Of a stretch of 64,000 bases of DNA, positions 23,885-32,411 are shown one piece after another (the first letter of the stretch is position 1; each line of letters opens with the position of its first letter). The stretch is from Pseudonocardia kujensis. Lineage in GTDB: Bacteria; Actinomycetota; Actinomycetes; Mycobacteriales; Pseudonocardiaceae. The translations under genes and the position numbers were made by a program. The stretch spans positions 62,001-126,000 of the forward strand of contig NZ_JAJSOK010000010.1 of NCBI RefSeq assembly GCF_021283305.1, given 5' to 3'. The notes under the pieces are model-generated. The model was given only the letters and a program-made list of their open reading frames with translations, had not been told where the DNA came from and did not search any database.

Positions 23885-25858
23885 GTGCACACTGCGCGGG
23901 TGGATCAGCCCGAGGCGCCCGCACCGACCGCGGCCGAGCCGCCGCCCCCGCCTGCGAAGCCGGCGCACCCGGCCGTGCACTCCGGCGGGCTCGCGGGGCT
24001 GGTGCTCGGTGCGTTGGGGATCGTGTTCGGCGACATCGGCACGAGCCCGCTCTACGCCGTGCAGACCGTCTTCTCCATCGACGACAACGCCGTACAGCCC
24101 ACGGTCGACGACGTCTACGGCGTCGTCTCCCTGATCTTCTGGTCGGTCACGATCATCGTGACGCTCAAGTACGTCACGCTGGTCCTGCGGGCCGACAACG
24201 ACGGCGAGGGCGGGATCATGGCGCTCGCCGCGCTCGTGCGGAAGGTCTCGGCGCCGTTCGCCCGGCGGGCGGCGATCGCCCTGGCGCTCGGCGTGCTCGG
24301 GGCGTCGCTGTTCTACGGCGACTCGCTGATCACCCCGGCGATCTCGGTGCTCTCGGCGGTCGAAGGCCTCGAAGTGGCCCGGCCCGAGCTGGCCGAGCTG
24401 GTCCTGCCGATCGGGATCACGATCCTCACCGCCCTGTTCGTGGTGCAGCGGTGGGGGACCCACCGCGTCGGGCGGCTGTTCGGCCCCGTGATGGTGCTGT
24501 GGTTCCTGACGCTGGCCGTGCTGGGCGTCCCGCACATCGTGCAGCATCCCGGTGTGCTGCTCGGCCTGTCGCCGACCTACGCGCTCGCCTTCATCGCCGA
24601 CCACCCGTACACGGCCTTCATCGCCATGGGCGCGGTCGTGCTGGCCATCACCGGCGCCGAGGCCCTCTACGCCGACATGGGCCACTTCGGCCGCCGCCCG
24701 ATCCGGCTCGCCTGGTTCTCCCTGGTCTTCCCGGCCTTGATCCTCGACTACCTGGGCCAGGCCGCGCTCATCCTCGACGACCCGCGGGCGATCGACAACC
24801 CCTTCTACCTGCTCGCGCCCGCCTGGGCGCGGTTGCCGCTGGTGGTCCTCGCCACCGTCGCGACCGTGATCGCCTCGCAGGCCGTGATCTCCGGCGCGTA
24901 CTCGGTGTCGCGCCAGGCGGTGCGCCTCGGCTACCTGCCCCCGCTGACCGTCCGGCACACCTCGGAACGGGAGAGCGGGCAGATCTACCTGCCGGCGGTG
25001 AACTGGCTGTTGTTCGGCGGCGTCCTCGTCCTGATCCTGGTGTTCGGGTCCTCCGCCCGGCTCGCCACGGCCTACGGCCTCGCGGTGACCGGCACCCTGC
25101 TCCTCACCACGACCCTGCTGCTCGTCTACGCCGGCACCGCCTGGCGCTGGCCACGCTGGCGGATCGCGCTCGTGGCCGTCGTGTTCGGTGGCCTGGAGCT
25201 GCTGTTCTTCGCCGCGAACCTGACCAAGATCACCCACGGCGGATGGCTGCCGCTGCTCGTGGCGGTCGTCGTCGTCACCCTGATGACCACCTGGCAGCGG
25301 GGACGCCGGATCGTCACCGCCCGCCGCGCCGAGCTGGAGGGCTCCCTCACCGAGTTCGTCGAGCGGATGCGCGTGGAACGCATCCCGCGTGTGTCCGGAG
25401 TAGCCGTGTTCCCGCACCCGACCAGCGAGACCGCTCCGCTGGCGCTGCGGGCCAACGTCGAGTTCAACCGCGTCCTGCACGAGCGCGTCGTGATCGTGTC
25501 CGTGGTGTCGGAGAACGTCCCGCACATCCCGATGGCCGACCGCGTGACCGTCGACCAGCTGGGCCCGGCCGACGACGGCATCGTCCACGTCGCCGCCCGC
25601 TTCGGGTTCCAGGACGAGCAGGACATCCCGGCCGTGCTGCGGCACGCCCACGGGCTCGCCGACGAGCTCGACGTCGACCCCGCGGAAGCGTCGTACTTCC
25701 TGTCCCGGATGTCGCTGGAACGCGGCGGCCAGCCCGGGATGCACGTCTGGCGCAAACGTCTGTTCATCGGGCTCGCCCACAACGCCGCCAACCCGGCCGC
25801 CTACTTCAAGCTGCCCGTGGACCGGACCGTCGTGATGGGCTCACGCGTCGAGCTGTGA
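23885..25858 (+). CDS. kup: Kup-family potassium uptake protein
   Basis: This 657-residue protein is close to the usual Kup length. It has about 12 membrane helices and a soluble C-terminal domain. Diagnostic segments are LVLGALGIVFGDIGTSPLYAVQTVF, YVTLVLRADNDGEGGIMALAAL, LGASLFYGDSLITPAISVLSAVEGLEV, ITGAEALYADMGHFGRRPIRLAWF and TKITHGGWLPLLVAV. It imports K+ with protons across the cytoplasmic membrane. The start is GTG 23885 or GTG 23900; neither has a clear ribosome-binding site. The upstream sequence is the integrase relic, so its promoter may be partly foreign. Confidence 0.95.
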   Translation: MHTARVDQPEAPAPTAAEPPPPPAKPAHPAVHSGGLAGLVLGALGIVFGDIGTSPLYAVQTVFSIDDNAVQPTVDDVYGVVSLIFWSVTIIVTLKYVTLVLRADNDGEGGIMALAALVRKVSAPFARRAAIALALGVLGASLFYGDSLITPAISVLSAVEGLEVARPELAELVLPIGITILTALFVVQRWGTHRVGRLFGPVMVLWFLTLAVLGVPHIVQHPGVLLGLSPTYALAFIADHPYTAFIAMGAVVLAITGAEALYADMGHFGRRPIRLAWFSLVFPALILDYLGQAALILDDPRAIDNPFYLLAPAWARLPLVVLATVATVIASQAVISGAYSVSRQAVRLGYLPPLTVRHTSERESGQIYLPAVNWLLFGGVLVLILVFGSSARLATAYGLAVTGTLLLTTTLLLVYAGTAWRWPRWRIALVAVVFGGLELLFFAANLTKITHGGWLPLLVAVVVVTLMTTWQRGRRIVTARRAELEGSLTEFVERMRVERIPRVSGVAVFPHPTSETAPLALRANVEFNRVLHERVVIVSVVSENVPHIPMADRVTVDQLGPADDGIVHVAARFGFQDEQDIPAVLRHAHGLADELDVDPAEASYFLSRMSLERGGQPGMHVWRKRLFIGLAHNAANPAAYFKLPVDRTVVMGSRVEL

Positions 25859-25902
25859 GGCCGTACCGTCCCGTCCGCGGTGCGTCCGGTCGGGTGGTCC
25901 GG

Positions 25903-25924
25903 CGTCAAGAACGCGTCAGAGCGG
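25903..25924 (+). promoter_or_regulatory. Tandem CGTCA-type 11-bp repeats before the DUF4118 gene
   Basis: CGTCAAGAACG (25903-25913) and CGTCAGAGCGG (25914-25924) are adjacent 11-bp direct repeats about 40 bp upstream of the DUF4118 gene. They resemble the repeats at 50454-50475 before kdp, suggesting a shared OmpR-type regulator such as KdpE. Confidence 0.55.
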
Positions 25925-25962
25925 CTTGTCCTCGCATCCGACCAGGTGTTGGCTCCCGGGTC

Positions 25963-26688
25963 GTGACCTGGCAGCAAACCCGACCGTCGGCGCTGGGGTG
26001 GGCGGTCCTGCTCCCGCTCGCGGTCGCCGCAGGCCTGAGCCTGGTCCGCCCGTGGGCGGCGAACACGAGCATGGCGCTGATCCTCGTGCTCGTGGTGGTC
26101 GCGGTGGCGGTGCGTGGTGATCGCCTCGAAGGCGTGGTCGCGGCGGTGGTCGCAGCGGCCTGCTTCGACTTCTTCCTGACGGCGCCGTACTACCACTTCA
26201 CCATCCGCAGCCCGAGGGACGTGGAGACGGCAGCCCTCCTTCTCGTCGTCGGGATCGTGGTCAACGAGCTGGCTCAGTGGGGCCACCGCGAGTTGGAGCG
26301 CGCCTCGGCGCGTGAGGGCTACCTGGTCGGACTGACCACCGCAGCCCGGATGGCGAGCGACGGAGCCGGCTCCGCAGATCTCGTCTCGACGGTGGGGCGC
26401 ATGATCACCGAGGTCCTCGACCTCGACGACTGCCGTTTCACCACCGAGCCGAGCCGGCCCGACAGGCCGCAGCTCCACCCCGACGGCGCCGTCACGTGGC
26501 GTGGAGGCCCTGTCGACGTCGACCGCGACGGTCTTCCCACGATGGACGTCGTCGAGTTGCCGGCCCGGCGTGGCGACGGCCTCTTCCTGCTCACCGCCGC
26601 TACTCGGGTCCGCCGCCCCTCGTTGGAGCAGCGGCAGATCGCGGCGTCGCTGGCCGAGCAGATCGGTGCCGCACACCCCCTGCCGTGA
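25963..26688 (+). CDS. KdpD-like DUF4118 membrane protein without kinase domain
   Basis: This 241-residue protein has a hydrophobic N-terminal half with about four helices (ALGWAVLLPLAVAAGLSLVRPW; MALILVLVVVAVAVRG; ACFDFFLTAPYYHFTIRSPRDVETAALLLVVGIVVNELAQW). This corresponds to the four-helix membrane module of the KdpD sensor. The rest is a short GAF-like region (VGLTTAARMASDGAGSADLVSTVGRMITEVLDLDDCRF to the end). No histidine kinase or UspA domain is present. It follows kup and carries kdp-like upstream repeats, so it is probably an accessory K+ or turgor sensor. The start is GTG. Confidence 0.82.
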   Translation: MTWQQTRPSALGWAVLLPLAVAAGLSLVRPWAANTSMALILVLVVVAVAVRGDRLEGVVAAVVAAACFDFFLTAPYYHFTIRSPRDVETAALLLVVGIVVNELAQWGHRELERASAREGYLVGLTTAARMASDGAGSADLVSTVGRMITEVLDLDDCRFTTEPSRPDRPQLHPDGAVTWRGGPVDVDRDGLPTMDVVELPARRGDGLFLLTAATRVRRPSLEQRQIAASLAEQIGAAHPLP

Positions 26689-26851
26689 GGTCTCGACCGT
26701 CGACAACCTCGTCGGTCCCTCCAACAGGGTGCGGTCTCACGCTCGTCGCAGGCACCAGACCGGCCACGAGCCACCGGCGACGGCCACGATGCCGCCGACC
26801 ACGAGCGAGCCCACTGCCAGCAGCATGACCCCGACGGCTGCCTCGAACCGG

Positions 26852-26965
26852 CTACGCGGTGGCCGGACGGACGGCGTCCCAGAGCGTGCGGACGAGGCGC
26901 ACGGCGAGGCGTTCCAGGAGCGCCGCGGCGGCGGTCACCAGCACGGCCGTGAGGATCTCGCTCAT
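26852..26965 (-). CDS. Small amphipathic peptide, 37 aa, possibly frameshifted
   Basis: An ATG with GGGGACAGG just upstream opens MSEILTAVLVTAAAALLERLAVRLVRTLWDAVRPATA, an alanine/leucine-rich amphipathic or membrane helix. A GTCCGTCC tetranucleotide duplication near its end (plus-strand 26865-26872) shifts frame. Removing one GTCC would join it to a second helix encoded down to 26737 (SRFEAAVGVMLLAVGSLVVGGIVAVAGG), giving a two-helix protein of about 73 residues. It lies 101 bases after the P-type ATPase on the same strand and could be co-transcribed. I recognise no family. Confidence 0.45.
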   Translation of the reverse strand: MSEILTAVLVTAAAALLERLAVRLVRTLWDAVRPATA

Positions 26966-27066
26966 CCTGTCCCCTTTCCGACGAGGTGGACCGAGCGTCA
27001 CGTCTCACGGTGACCGCCCGGGACGATCGAGTTGGACGTGGAGTGACCGATCGGTGACGGACCGGC

Positions 27067-30000
27067 TCAGGTCCGGTCCGTGACGCGTTGGGCGACGAGC
27101 TGCGCGAGGGTGGCGGCCACGCTGGCGACCAGGGCGATCCCCCACTGGTGCGGCAGCAACGGACGCGAGCCGACGACGTGGCTGATGCCGGGTACCTGGA
27201 CGGCGATCGCGAGCACTGCGAACGAGGCGGCGACCGCCAGTGCGACCAGCGGCGTGCGGCCGCGAACGGCAAGGGTCTGCCCGAGCTGAGCGCCGACGAG
27301 TGCGACGAGGCCGGTGGTGCCGGCCTGCCCGGGGGTGCTCACCGGGCGCGCGGCCAGCCAGGCGGCGCCGGCGGCGAGCGCGGTGATGCTCGCGCGCACG
27401 ATGATGTCGCGGACCAGAGAGGCGCCGAGGGAGCGGTCGGGGCCCTCGGCGAGCAGCCTCTCGGCACTGACGTCCGGCGGCGGGCGGACGGCGACGGCCA
27501 TGGCCGGCAACACGTCGGTGAGCATGTTGATCAGCAGCAGTTGCCGGGCGTTGAGGTTCCCGGGCCCCCCGACCAGCCCGGTGCCGACGGTGTAGGCGAC
27601 CTCGCCGACGTTGCCGCCCAGCAGGATCGACAGCGCGTCCCGCACCGACGACCACATGCCCCGGCCCTCGACGACGGCGTCGGTGAGCGTCTCGATGCGA
27701 TCGTCGGTGATCACGACGTCGGCGGCCTCCCGCGCGGCCGGGGTGGCGCGGGAACCGAGCGCGATCCCGACGTCGGCGAGCCGGATCGCGGCGGCGTCGT
27801 TGGCCCCGTCGCCGGTGACGGCCACCGCGTGGCCCGCCCGTTGGAGCAGTCGGACGATGCGGGCCTTCTGCGCGGGGGTGACCCGGGCGTAGACCGCGGT
27901 GCCGGCCATCGCCTCGCCGAGTTGCGCGTCGTCGAGCCGGTCGAGGTCGGCGCCGGTCAGCACACCGCGACCGTCGAGCAGGTCGAGGTCGGCCGCGATC
28001 GACTGGGCGGTGCTGGGATGGTCGCCTGTGATCATCGCGATCTCGACGCCGGCGGCGCGCAGCGCGGCGACCGAGCGTGCCGCCGTCGGCCGGACGGGGT
28101 CCACCAGGGCGACGAGACCGCGGAACTCGAGCCCGACCACGTCGTCCTCGGCCAGCCCGGACAGTCCGGACGCACGGCGCTGGGCGACGGCGAGCACCCG
28201 GTGCCCGTCGAGGGCGAGCCGGTGCACCTCGGCGTGGATCTCCGCTCGGGCCCGCTCGTCCAGGGTGGACGACTCTCCGTTCCGCAGCCTCCTGTCGCAG
28301 AGCGGCAGCACGACCTCCGGGGCGCCCTTGACGCTGATCCGGCCGCCACTGCGGCCCTGCCACAGGGTGGCGTGGTAGCCGCGATGGGTCTCGAAGGGCA
28401 GCTCGTCGATCTGCTCGACGACCGCGTGGCCGTTCTCGGCGGCGATCCCGAGCCGCTCCGCGCCGTGGAGGACGGCCCGGTCGGTCTGGTGGGTCACCTG
28501 GTGGGCGTCCGCCCGGAACGGGCTCGCTCGGACGGCCACGGCCACGACGTCGCGCAGGTCCTCGGGCACCGGATCGTCGACGGTCACCGTGCGGGCGCCG
28601 TCGGAGATCCGACGGAGGCTGATCCGGCCCTCCGTGAGCGTGCCCGTCTTGTCGAAACACAGCGCGGTGACCCGGCCGAGGGCCTCGATCGTCGAGGAGT
28701 TGCGGACCAGGGCTCCACGGCCGGAGAGCCGCCGGGCGGCCGCGAGCTCGGCCACCGTGGCGACGAAGGGCAGGCCCTCCGGCACGGCTGCCACGGCCAG
28801 ACCGACCGCACGGGTCAACGCCGCGGCCGGGGGTCGTCGGCGGAGGAGGTCGATCACGATCACCAGGGCACCCGCCCCGAGCGTGAGTGGCAGGACCCGC
28901 GCGGTGAGCTCGCGCAACCGGATCTCGACGCCGGTCGGCGGCGCTTCCTCCCCGTTGCGGCGCAGGCTCCGGCCGACCTCGGTGGCGGCCCCGGTGGCCA
29001 CCACCACGCCGGTCCCGCGCCCGGCCGCGACGACGGTGCCCTCGTAGAGCATGGAGTGGCGGTCGGCCAAGGTCCGGGCGTTGCTCGCCCGGGGGGTCTT
29101 GGGGACGGGGACCGACTCCCCGGTCAGTGAGGACTCGTCGACCTCGAGGTCGTGGGCGGTGAGCACGCGGCAGTCGGCGGGCACGGCGTCACCGGCGTGC
29201 AGCCGGACCAGGTCGCCGCGGACCAGTTCGTCGCTGCGACGGTCGGACTCGGAGTCACGACGACGTACCCGTACCCGGGTGGCGGTGCCGCGGTGCAGGG
29301 TGCGCAGCGCCCGCTGCGCGCCGACCCGCTGCCCGCCACCGATCAGCGCGCTGACGGCGAGCACTCCGAGGATGAGCAAGGGATCCAGGAACGAACCCGT
29401 CGCCGCGGAGATCCCGGCCCCGGCCCCGAGTGCCGGGGTGATCGGGTTCGCGAGCTCCTCCATCGCCGCCCGGACGATGCCGACCTCGGACTCGTCGGCG
29501 GCTGCCGGCTGCTCCCCGCGGCGGCGCCGCGCCTCCTGCTCGGTCAGGCCCGTCCTCGAGCTGCCCACGACCTCCAGGACCGCACGCGTCGACATGGCGT
29601 GCCACGGAGTGCGGTCGGAGGGCACCGGCGCCGGCCGCCGCCCGGGCCCCGAGCCGCTCCAGGTCCCGTACCCGAGGGCGAGCAGGGCGGCGGCGTGCAC
29701 CGCGACCGTCGCTCGTCCGCTCGCCCCGCTCGGTGGGCCGAGGAGCGCGAGGACCGCGCCCAGCGCGGATCCGGCGACCGCGAGCTGCGCGGCCCGCCGG
29801 CTGGCCGACGTGGCGGGCTCGACGGCGTCGAGCACCAGGCACACCTCTGCCGCCGTGCGGCCCAGCACGTCGGCCGTCCACGGCGGCGCGACGTCACGAC
29901 CCGGCACGAACCCGATCGCCAGATCGGCGGCGTCGAGGGCAGCCGCGTCCCGGCTCACCAGCCCGACCACGTGCCCGTCGGACTGCAGGGAGGCGACGGA

Positions 30001-31443
30001 ACCGACCAGCTCCGCTCCACTCCTCACCTCGCCGTCGGCGCCCAGGCGGCGCGCCAGCTGCCGCGACCCCGCCACCAGCACCAGGCCCGCGCGGCCGGCC
30101 GCCGCGACGATCGCCTCGGCGTACGGGTCCAGTTCCTCCGCCACCCCGACCAGGGCGAGGATCGTGCCGTCGCGGCGCAGGACCAGGACGACCGGGGCGC
30201 GGCGGCCCAGCTCGGTCGCGGCCTCGCGGACCTGCGCCGTCGACGACCCGACGTCGCCGACGGGTTCGACCGACCAGGCCCCCCTGGCCCGACGCCGCCT
30301 CGGCCGGCGCAGGTCGACGAGGTCGTGTACGCGCTCGACGAGTTCGGACGTCTCGCCCTCGGTCGACGCGAGGACGGGGACCACCTCATCGACGACGTGA
30401 CGTCCGGTGCACAGCACGTCTTCGTCGAGCACGATCGTCGAAACCCGGTCGAGGCGCCGCAGGGCTGCCGGGTCGATCAGCAGGCTCCCCCGCCCGGCCA
30501 GGTCACGCCCGACGCGCGCGGCGAAGGCCTGTCGGCCCACCTGCGCGGCCTTGGGCACGCCGGCGGCGAGTGCCGCGCCGGCCAGCGGCCGCGGTCCGGC
30601 CAGTCCCAGCAGGAGGCTGCCTCCGATGGTGAGTCCCGCGGCCCGGTCGGTCTCCTTCTCCACCGGCCCGCGCGGCAGGGCCACGGGTCGAGGGCGCTCC
30701 GCGACCGTGGCAGCGCGGTGGCCGCCTTCCACGGCCGCGAGCGCGCTCTCCCACGCCGTCCAGGCCTTCCGCCGCGCATGGGCCTCCTGGTGCAGGACGT
30801 ACCGCTGGCAGGCGTCGACCGTCAGCCCGACCGGCCGCCTGCCGGTCGCGTTGGAGAACGCCGCGGCGCCGTTCAGCACCACGTCGGTCACCGGGTCTCC
30901 GAACGCTGCCACCAGCAACCCGCGCAGCCGAGGCGTGGAGTCGATCAACGAGGCCACCGTGCCCAGGAGCGCGACCGGCAGGAGGGGCACTGCCCGTCCC
31001 GCCGTGCTGTAGGCCAGGCCGGCGCCGTGCAGACACAGCAGGGCCGCCTCCCGCAGCGCGCGGGCCGGGTCCCCGGGATGCTCGCGCCCCGAGCGCGGCG
31101 CGGTGGCGAGGCCACATTCCTCCTCGGCCATCAGAACGACCTCGGCGATCCGGCGCCGCGGTACCTGGTCCGCGTCGAACTCGATCATCACCGAGCCGAG
31201 CACGCCGTTCACCTCGGCGCGGCGCACGCCCTCGTGCCGCTCGATCGCCCGCTCGACGGCCGCCGCCACGTCGGGGTCGGCATGGACACCCCGTACGGGC
31301 AGGTGGACCCGCGCCGACGACGCCGACGCGATCCCGGACCCGACCATCGAGAACACGTCGACGACGCCGTCGGCCAGACCGACGACGGTGCCGGCAATCG
31401 TCCCGGCGGTCGCGGCGGCCAGGTCGACCATGCGCTGCAGCAC
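27067..31443 (-). CDS. Giant CtpI-like cation-transporting P-type ATPase
   Basis: This 1458-residue protein is about twice normal P-ATPase length, like mycobacterial CtpI. The C-terminal half is a complete P2-like pump: ESSLTGESVPVPK (actuator), [16 protein letters not shown] (PEGLP ion-site helix), phosphorylation motif DKTGTLTEG with Asp931, SVKGAPEVVLP (nucleotide domain), MITGDHPST and VTGDGANDAAAI. The N-terminal half has a heavy-metal-associated-like segment (RAEVNGVLGSVMIEFD) and a degenerate P-domain, STIVLDEDVLCTGRHV (Asp340), lacking the DKTGT motif. PEGLP favours Ca2+ or a similar ion. The substrate is uncertain. Confidence 0.9.
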   Translation of the reverse strand: MLQRMVDLAAATAGTIAGTVVGLADGVVDVFSMVGSGIASASSARVHLPVRGVHADPDVAAAVERAIERHEGVRRAEVNGVLGSVMIEFDADQVPRRRIAEVVLMAEEECGLATAPRSGREHPGDPARALREAALLCLHGAGLAYSTAGRAVPLLPVALLGTVASLIDSTPRLRGLLVAAFGDPVTDVVLNGAAAFSNATGRRPVGLTVDACQRYVLHQEAHARRKAWTAWESALAAVEGGHRAATVAERPRPVALPRGPVEKETDRAAGLTIGGSLLLGLAGPRPLAGAALAAGVPKAAQVGRQAFAARVGRDLAGRGSLLIDPAALRRLDRVSTIVLDEDVLCTGRHVVDEVVPVLASTEGETSELVERVHDLVDLRRPRRRRARGAWSVEPVGDVGSSTAQVREAATELGRRAPVVLVLRRDGTILALVGVAEELDPYAEAIVAAAGRAGLVLVAGSRQLARRLGADGEVRSGAELVGSVASLQSDGHVVGLVSRDAAALDAADLAIGFVPGRDVAPPWTADVLGRTAAEVCLVLDAVEPATSASRRAAQLAVAGSALGAVLALLGPPSGASGRATVAVHAAALLALGYGTWSGSGPGRRPAPVPSDRTPWHAMSTRAVLEVVGSSRTGLTEQEARRRRGEQPAAADESEVGIVRAAMEELANPITPALGAGAGISAATGSFLDPLLILGVLAVSALIGGGQRVGAQRALRTLHRGTATRVRVRRRDSESDRRSDELVRGDLVRLHAGDAVPADCRVLTAHDLEVDESSLTGESVPVPKTPRASNARTLADRHSMLYEGTVVAAGRGTGVVVATGAATEVGRSLRRNGEEAPPTGVEIRLRELTARVLPLTLGAGALVIVIDLLRRRPPAAALTRAVGLAVAAVPEGLPFVATVAELAAARRLSGRGALVRNSSTIEALGRVTALCFDKTGTLTEGRISLRRISDGARTVTVDDPVPEDLRDVVAVAVRASPFRADAHQVTHQTDRAVLHGAERLGIAAENGHAVVEQIDELPFETHRGYHATLWQGRSGGRISVKGAPEVVLPLCDRRLRNGESSTLDERARAEIHAEVHRLALDGHRVLAVAQRRASGLSGLAEDDVVGLEFRGLVALVDPVRPTAARSVAALRAAGVEIAMITGDHPSTAQSIAADLDLLDGRGVLTGADLDRLDDAQLGEAMAGTAVYARVTPAQKARIVRLLQRAGHAVAVTGDGANDAAAIRLADVGIALGSRATPAAREAADVVITDDRIETLTDAVVEGRGMWSSVRDALSILLGGNVGEVAYTVGTGLVGGPGNLNARQLLLINMLTDVLPAMAVAVRPPPDVSAERLLAEGPDRSLGASLVRDIIVRASITALAAGAAWLAARPVSTPGQAGTTGLVALVGAQLGQTLAVRGRTPLVALAVAASFAVLAIAVQVPGISHVVGSRPLLPHQWGIALVASVAATLAQLVAQRVTDRT

Positions 31444-31584
31444 GAGGTACTCCCGCGGTCACGGCGTCGGAGAGACAACGCGCCGCCCCCGTACCGGCGG
31501 CCGTGTGCACGGGTCCGGGGACACCGCCCCACCGGAGGTGTGCACCTCCGACGGGACCCGCCGAACCGGATCAGGACGCTCCGG

Positions 31585-32013
31585 TCACGACGCTCCGCCT
31601 CGGCCGCCACCGGCCTCGGCCGGATCACCGGTCTCCGCCCGCACCGGCTGCTCCTGCCCCGGTCGTGGGGTCACGTCCGCCCTGCCCCGGCTCGCGAGCG
31701 CGCTCCCGACACCGATCGCGGCCGCGACGGGCCACTCGATCACCCCAACCGCCGCCGTCACCGCGAGGCCGCCGAAGAACAGCAGTGACCTCCCCGAGGG
31801 CAGCATGGACCGCGCACCTCGGGCCGCCGCCTCGAGGTCCCCACGTCTCGGGGCGTGCAGATCCGGCGCACGGAACTGCGCCGTCACGAACGGGAGGTTC
31901 ACCGTCGCCGACCGGTGCCCCTCGAAGCGACCCTCTCCCGGTCGGTCCGGACGCACCTGCTCGGTCTCCGTGGCGGTGCCACCGTCGTCCGGCGCGGCCG
32001 CCACCTCCGCCAT
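31585..32013 (-). CDS. Small membrane protein with EWPVAAAIGVG segment
   Basis: The frame encodes about 142 residues from the chosen ATG; an upstream ATG at 32103 is also open. After a charged region, RSLLFFGGLAVTAAVGVIEWPVAAAIGVGSALASRG forms one or two membrane helices, then a disordered tail. The helix matches residues of the 36651 protein (LVTLAAVGILEWPVAAAIGVGHLLSRQ), so the two are paralogues or domain-sharing. It lies 141 bases upstream of the P-type ATPase on the same strand and may be co-expressed. The function is unknown. Confidence 0.6.
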   Translation of the reverse strand: MAEVAAAPDDGGTATETEQVRPDRPGEGRFEGHRSATVNLPFVTAQFRAPDLHAPRRGDLEAAARGARSMLPSGRSLLFFGGLAVTAAVGVIEWPVAAAIGVGSALASRGRADVTPRPGQEQPVRAETGDPAEAGGGRGGAS

Positions 32014-32217
32014 GCCCTCGCCCGCGCTCTTCTCCGCCTGCCTGGCCCTACCCGCCACGACTTCACCCCGCCTCACCGCGCACTGCCGCCGACCCGTCCG
32101 CATGCCCTGCTGACTGTGACGCAAACCAGTGATGAACAGAAGCCGGTGTCTCGGCCGAGTGGTGTTTCCCGCCGGGGCGAGCCGGACATACGGCGCCGTC
32201 ACGGGAATACGGGGCGC

Positions 32218-32355
32218 ACCCTCTCTCCGTCGTGGGCGCGCGGGACAGCGGCCGATCAGCACGACCTCGGCGCCCTCGCCCGCGCGCCGGGCCGTCTCGA
32301 GCCCGATCCTCGCGCTACCGCCGATCAGGACGACGGTCTGCCCCAGCAGGTCGGC
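32218..32355 (-). pseudogene. Short-chain dehydrogenase N-terminal fragment
   Basis: Right after an in-frame TGA the minus strand encodes ADLLGQTVVLIGGSARIGLETARRAGEGAEVVLIGRCP. This is the beta1-alpha1-beta2 Rossmann start of an SDR oxidoreductase, with the glycine motif GGSARIG and the NADP-type GR after beta2. It has no start codon and no downstream catalytic YxxxK region. It is a deletion remnant between paoC and the 31585 gene. Confidence 0.6.
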
Positions 32356-32411
32356 TCAGGCACCGGCACACCATTCGATCTCATCGCCCTCCCGCTCGAC
32401 GGCACCTCGGA

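Noticed and set aside
23460..23924. Minus-strand frame of 154 aa containing VPPAGFEPATPAL
   Set aside because: That string is the reverse-strand reading of the tRNA T-loop fragment at the right attachment site; the frame is an artefact.
27088..29130. 680-aa plus-strand frame opposite the P-type ATPase
   Set aside because: A GC-rich antisense shadow of a clear ATPase, with Gly/Arg/Asp-rich composition and no family motif.
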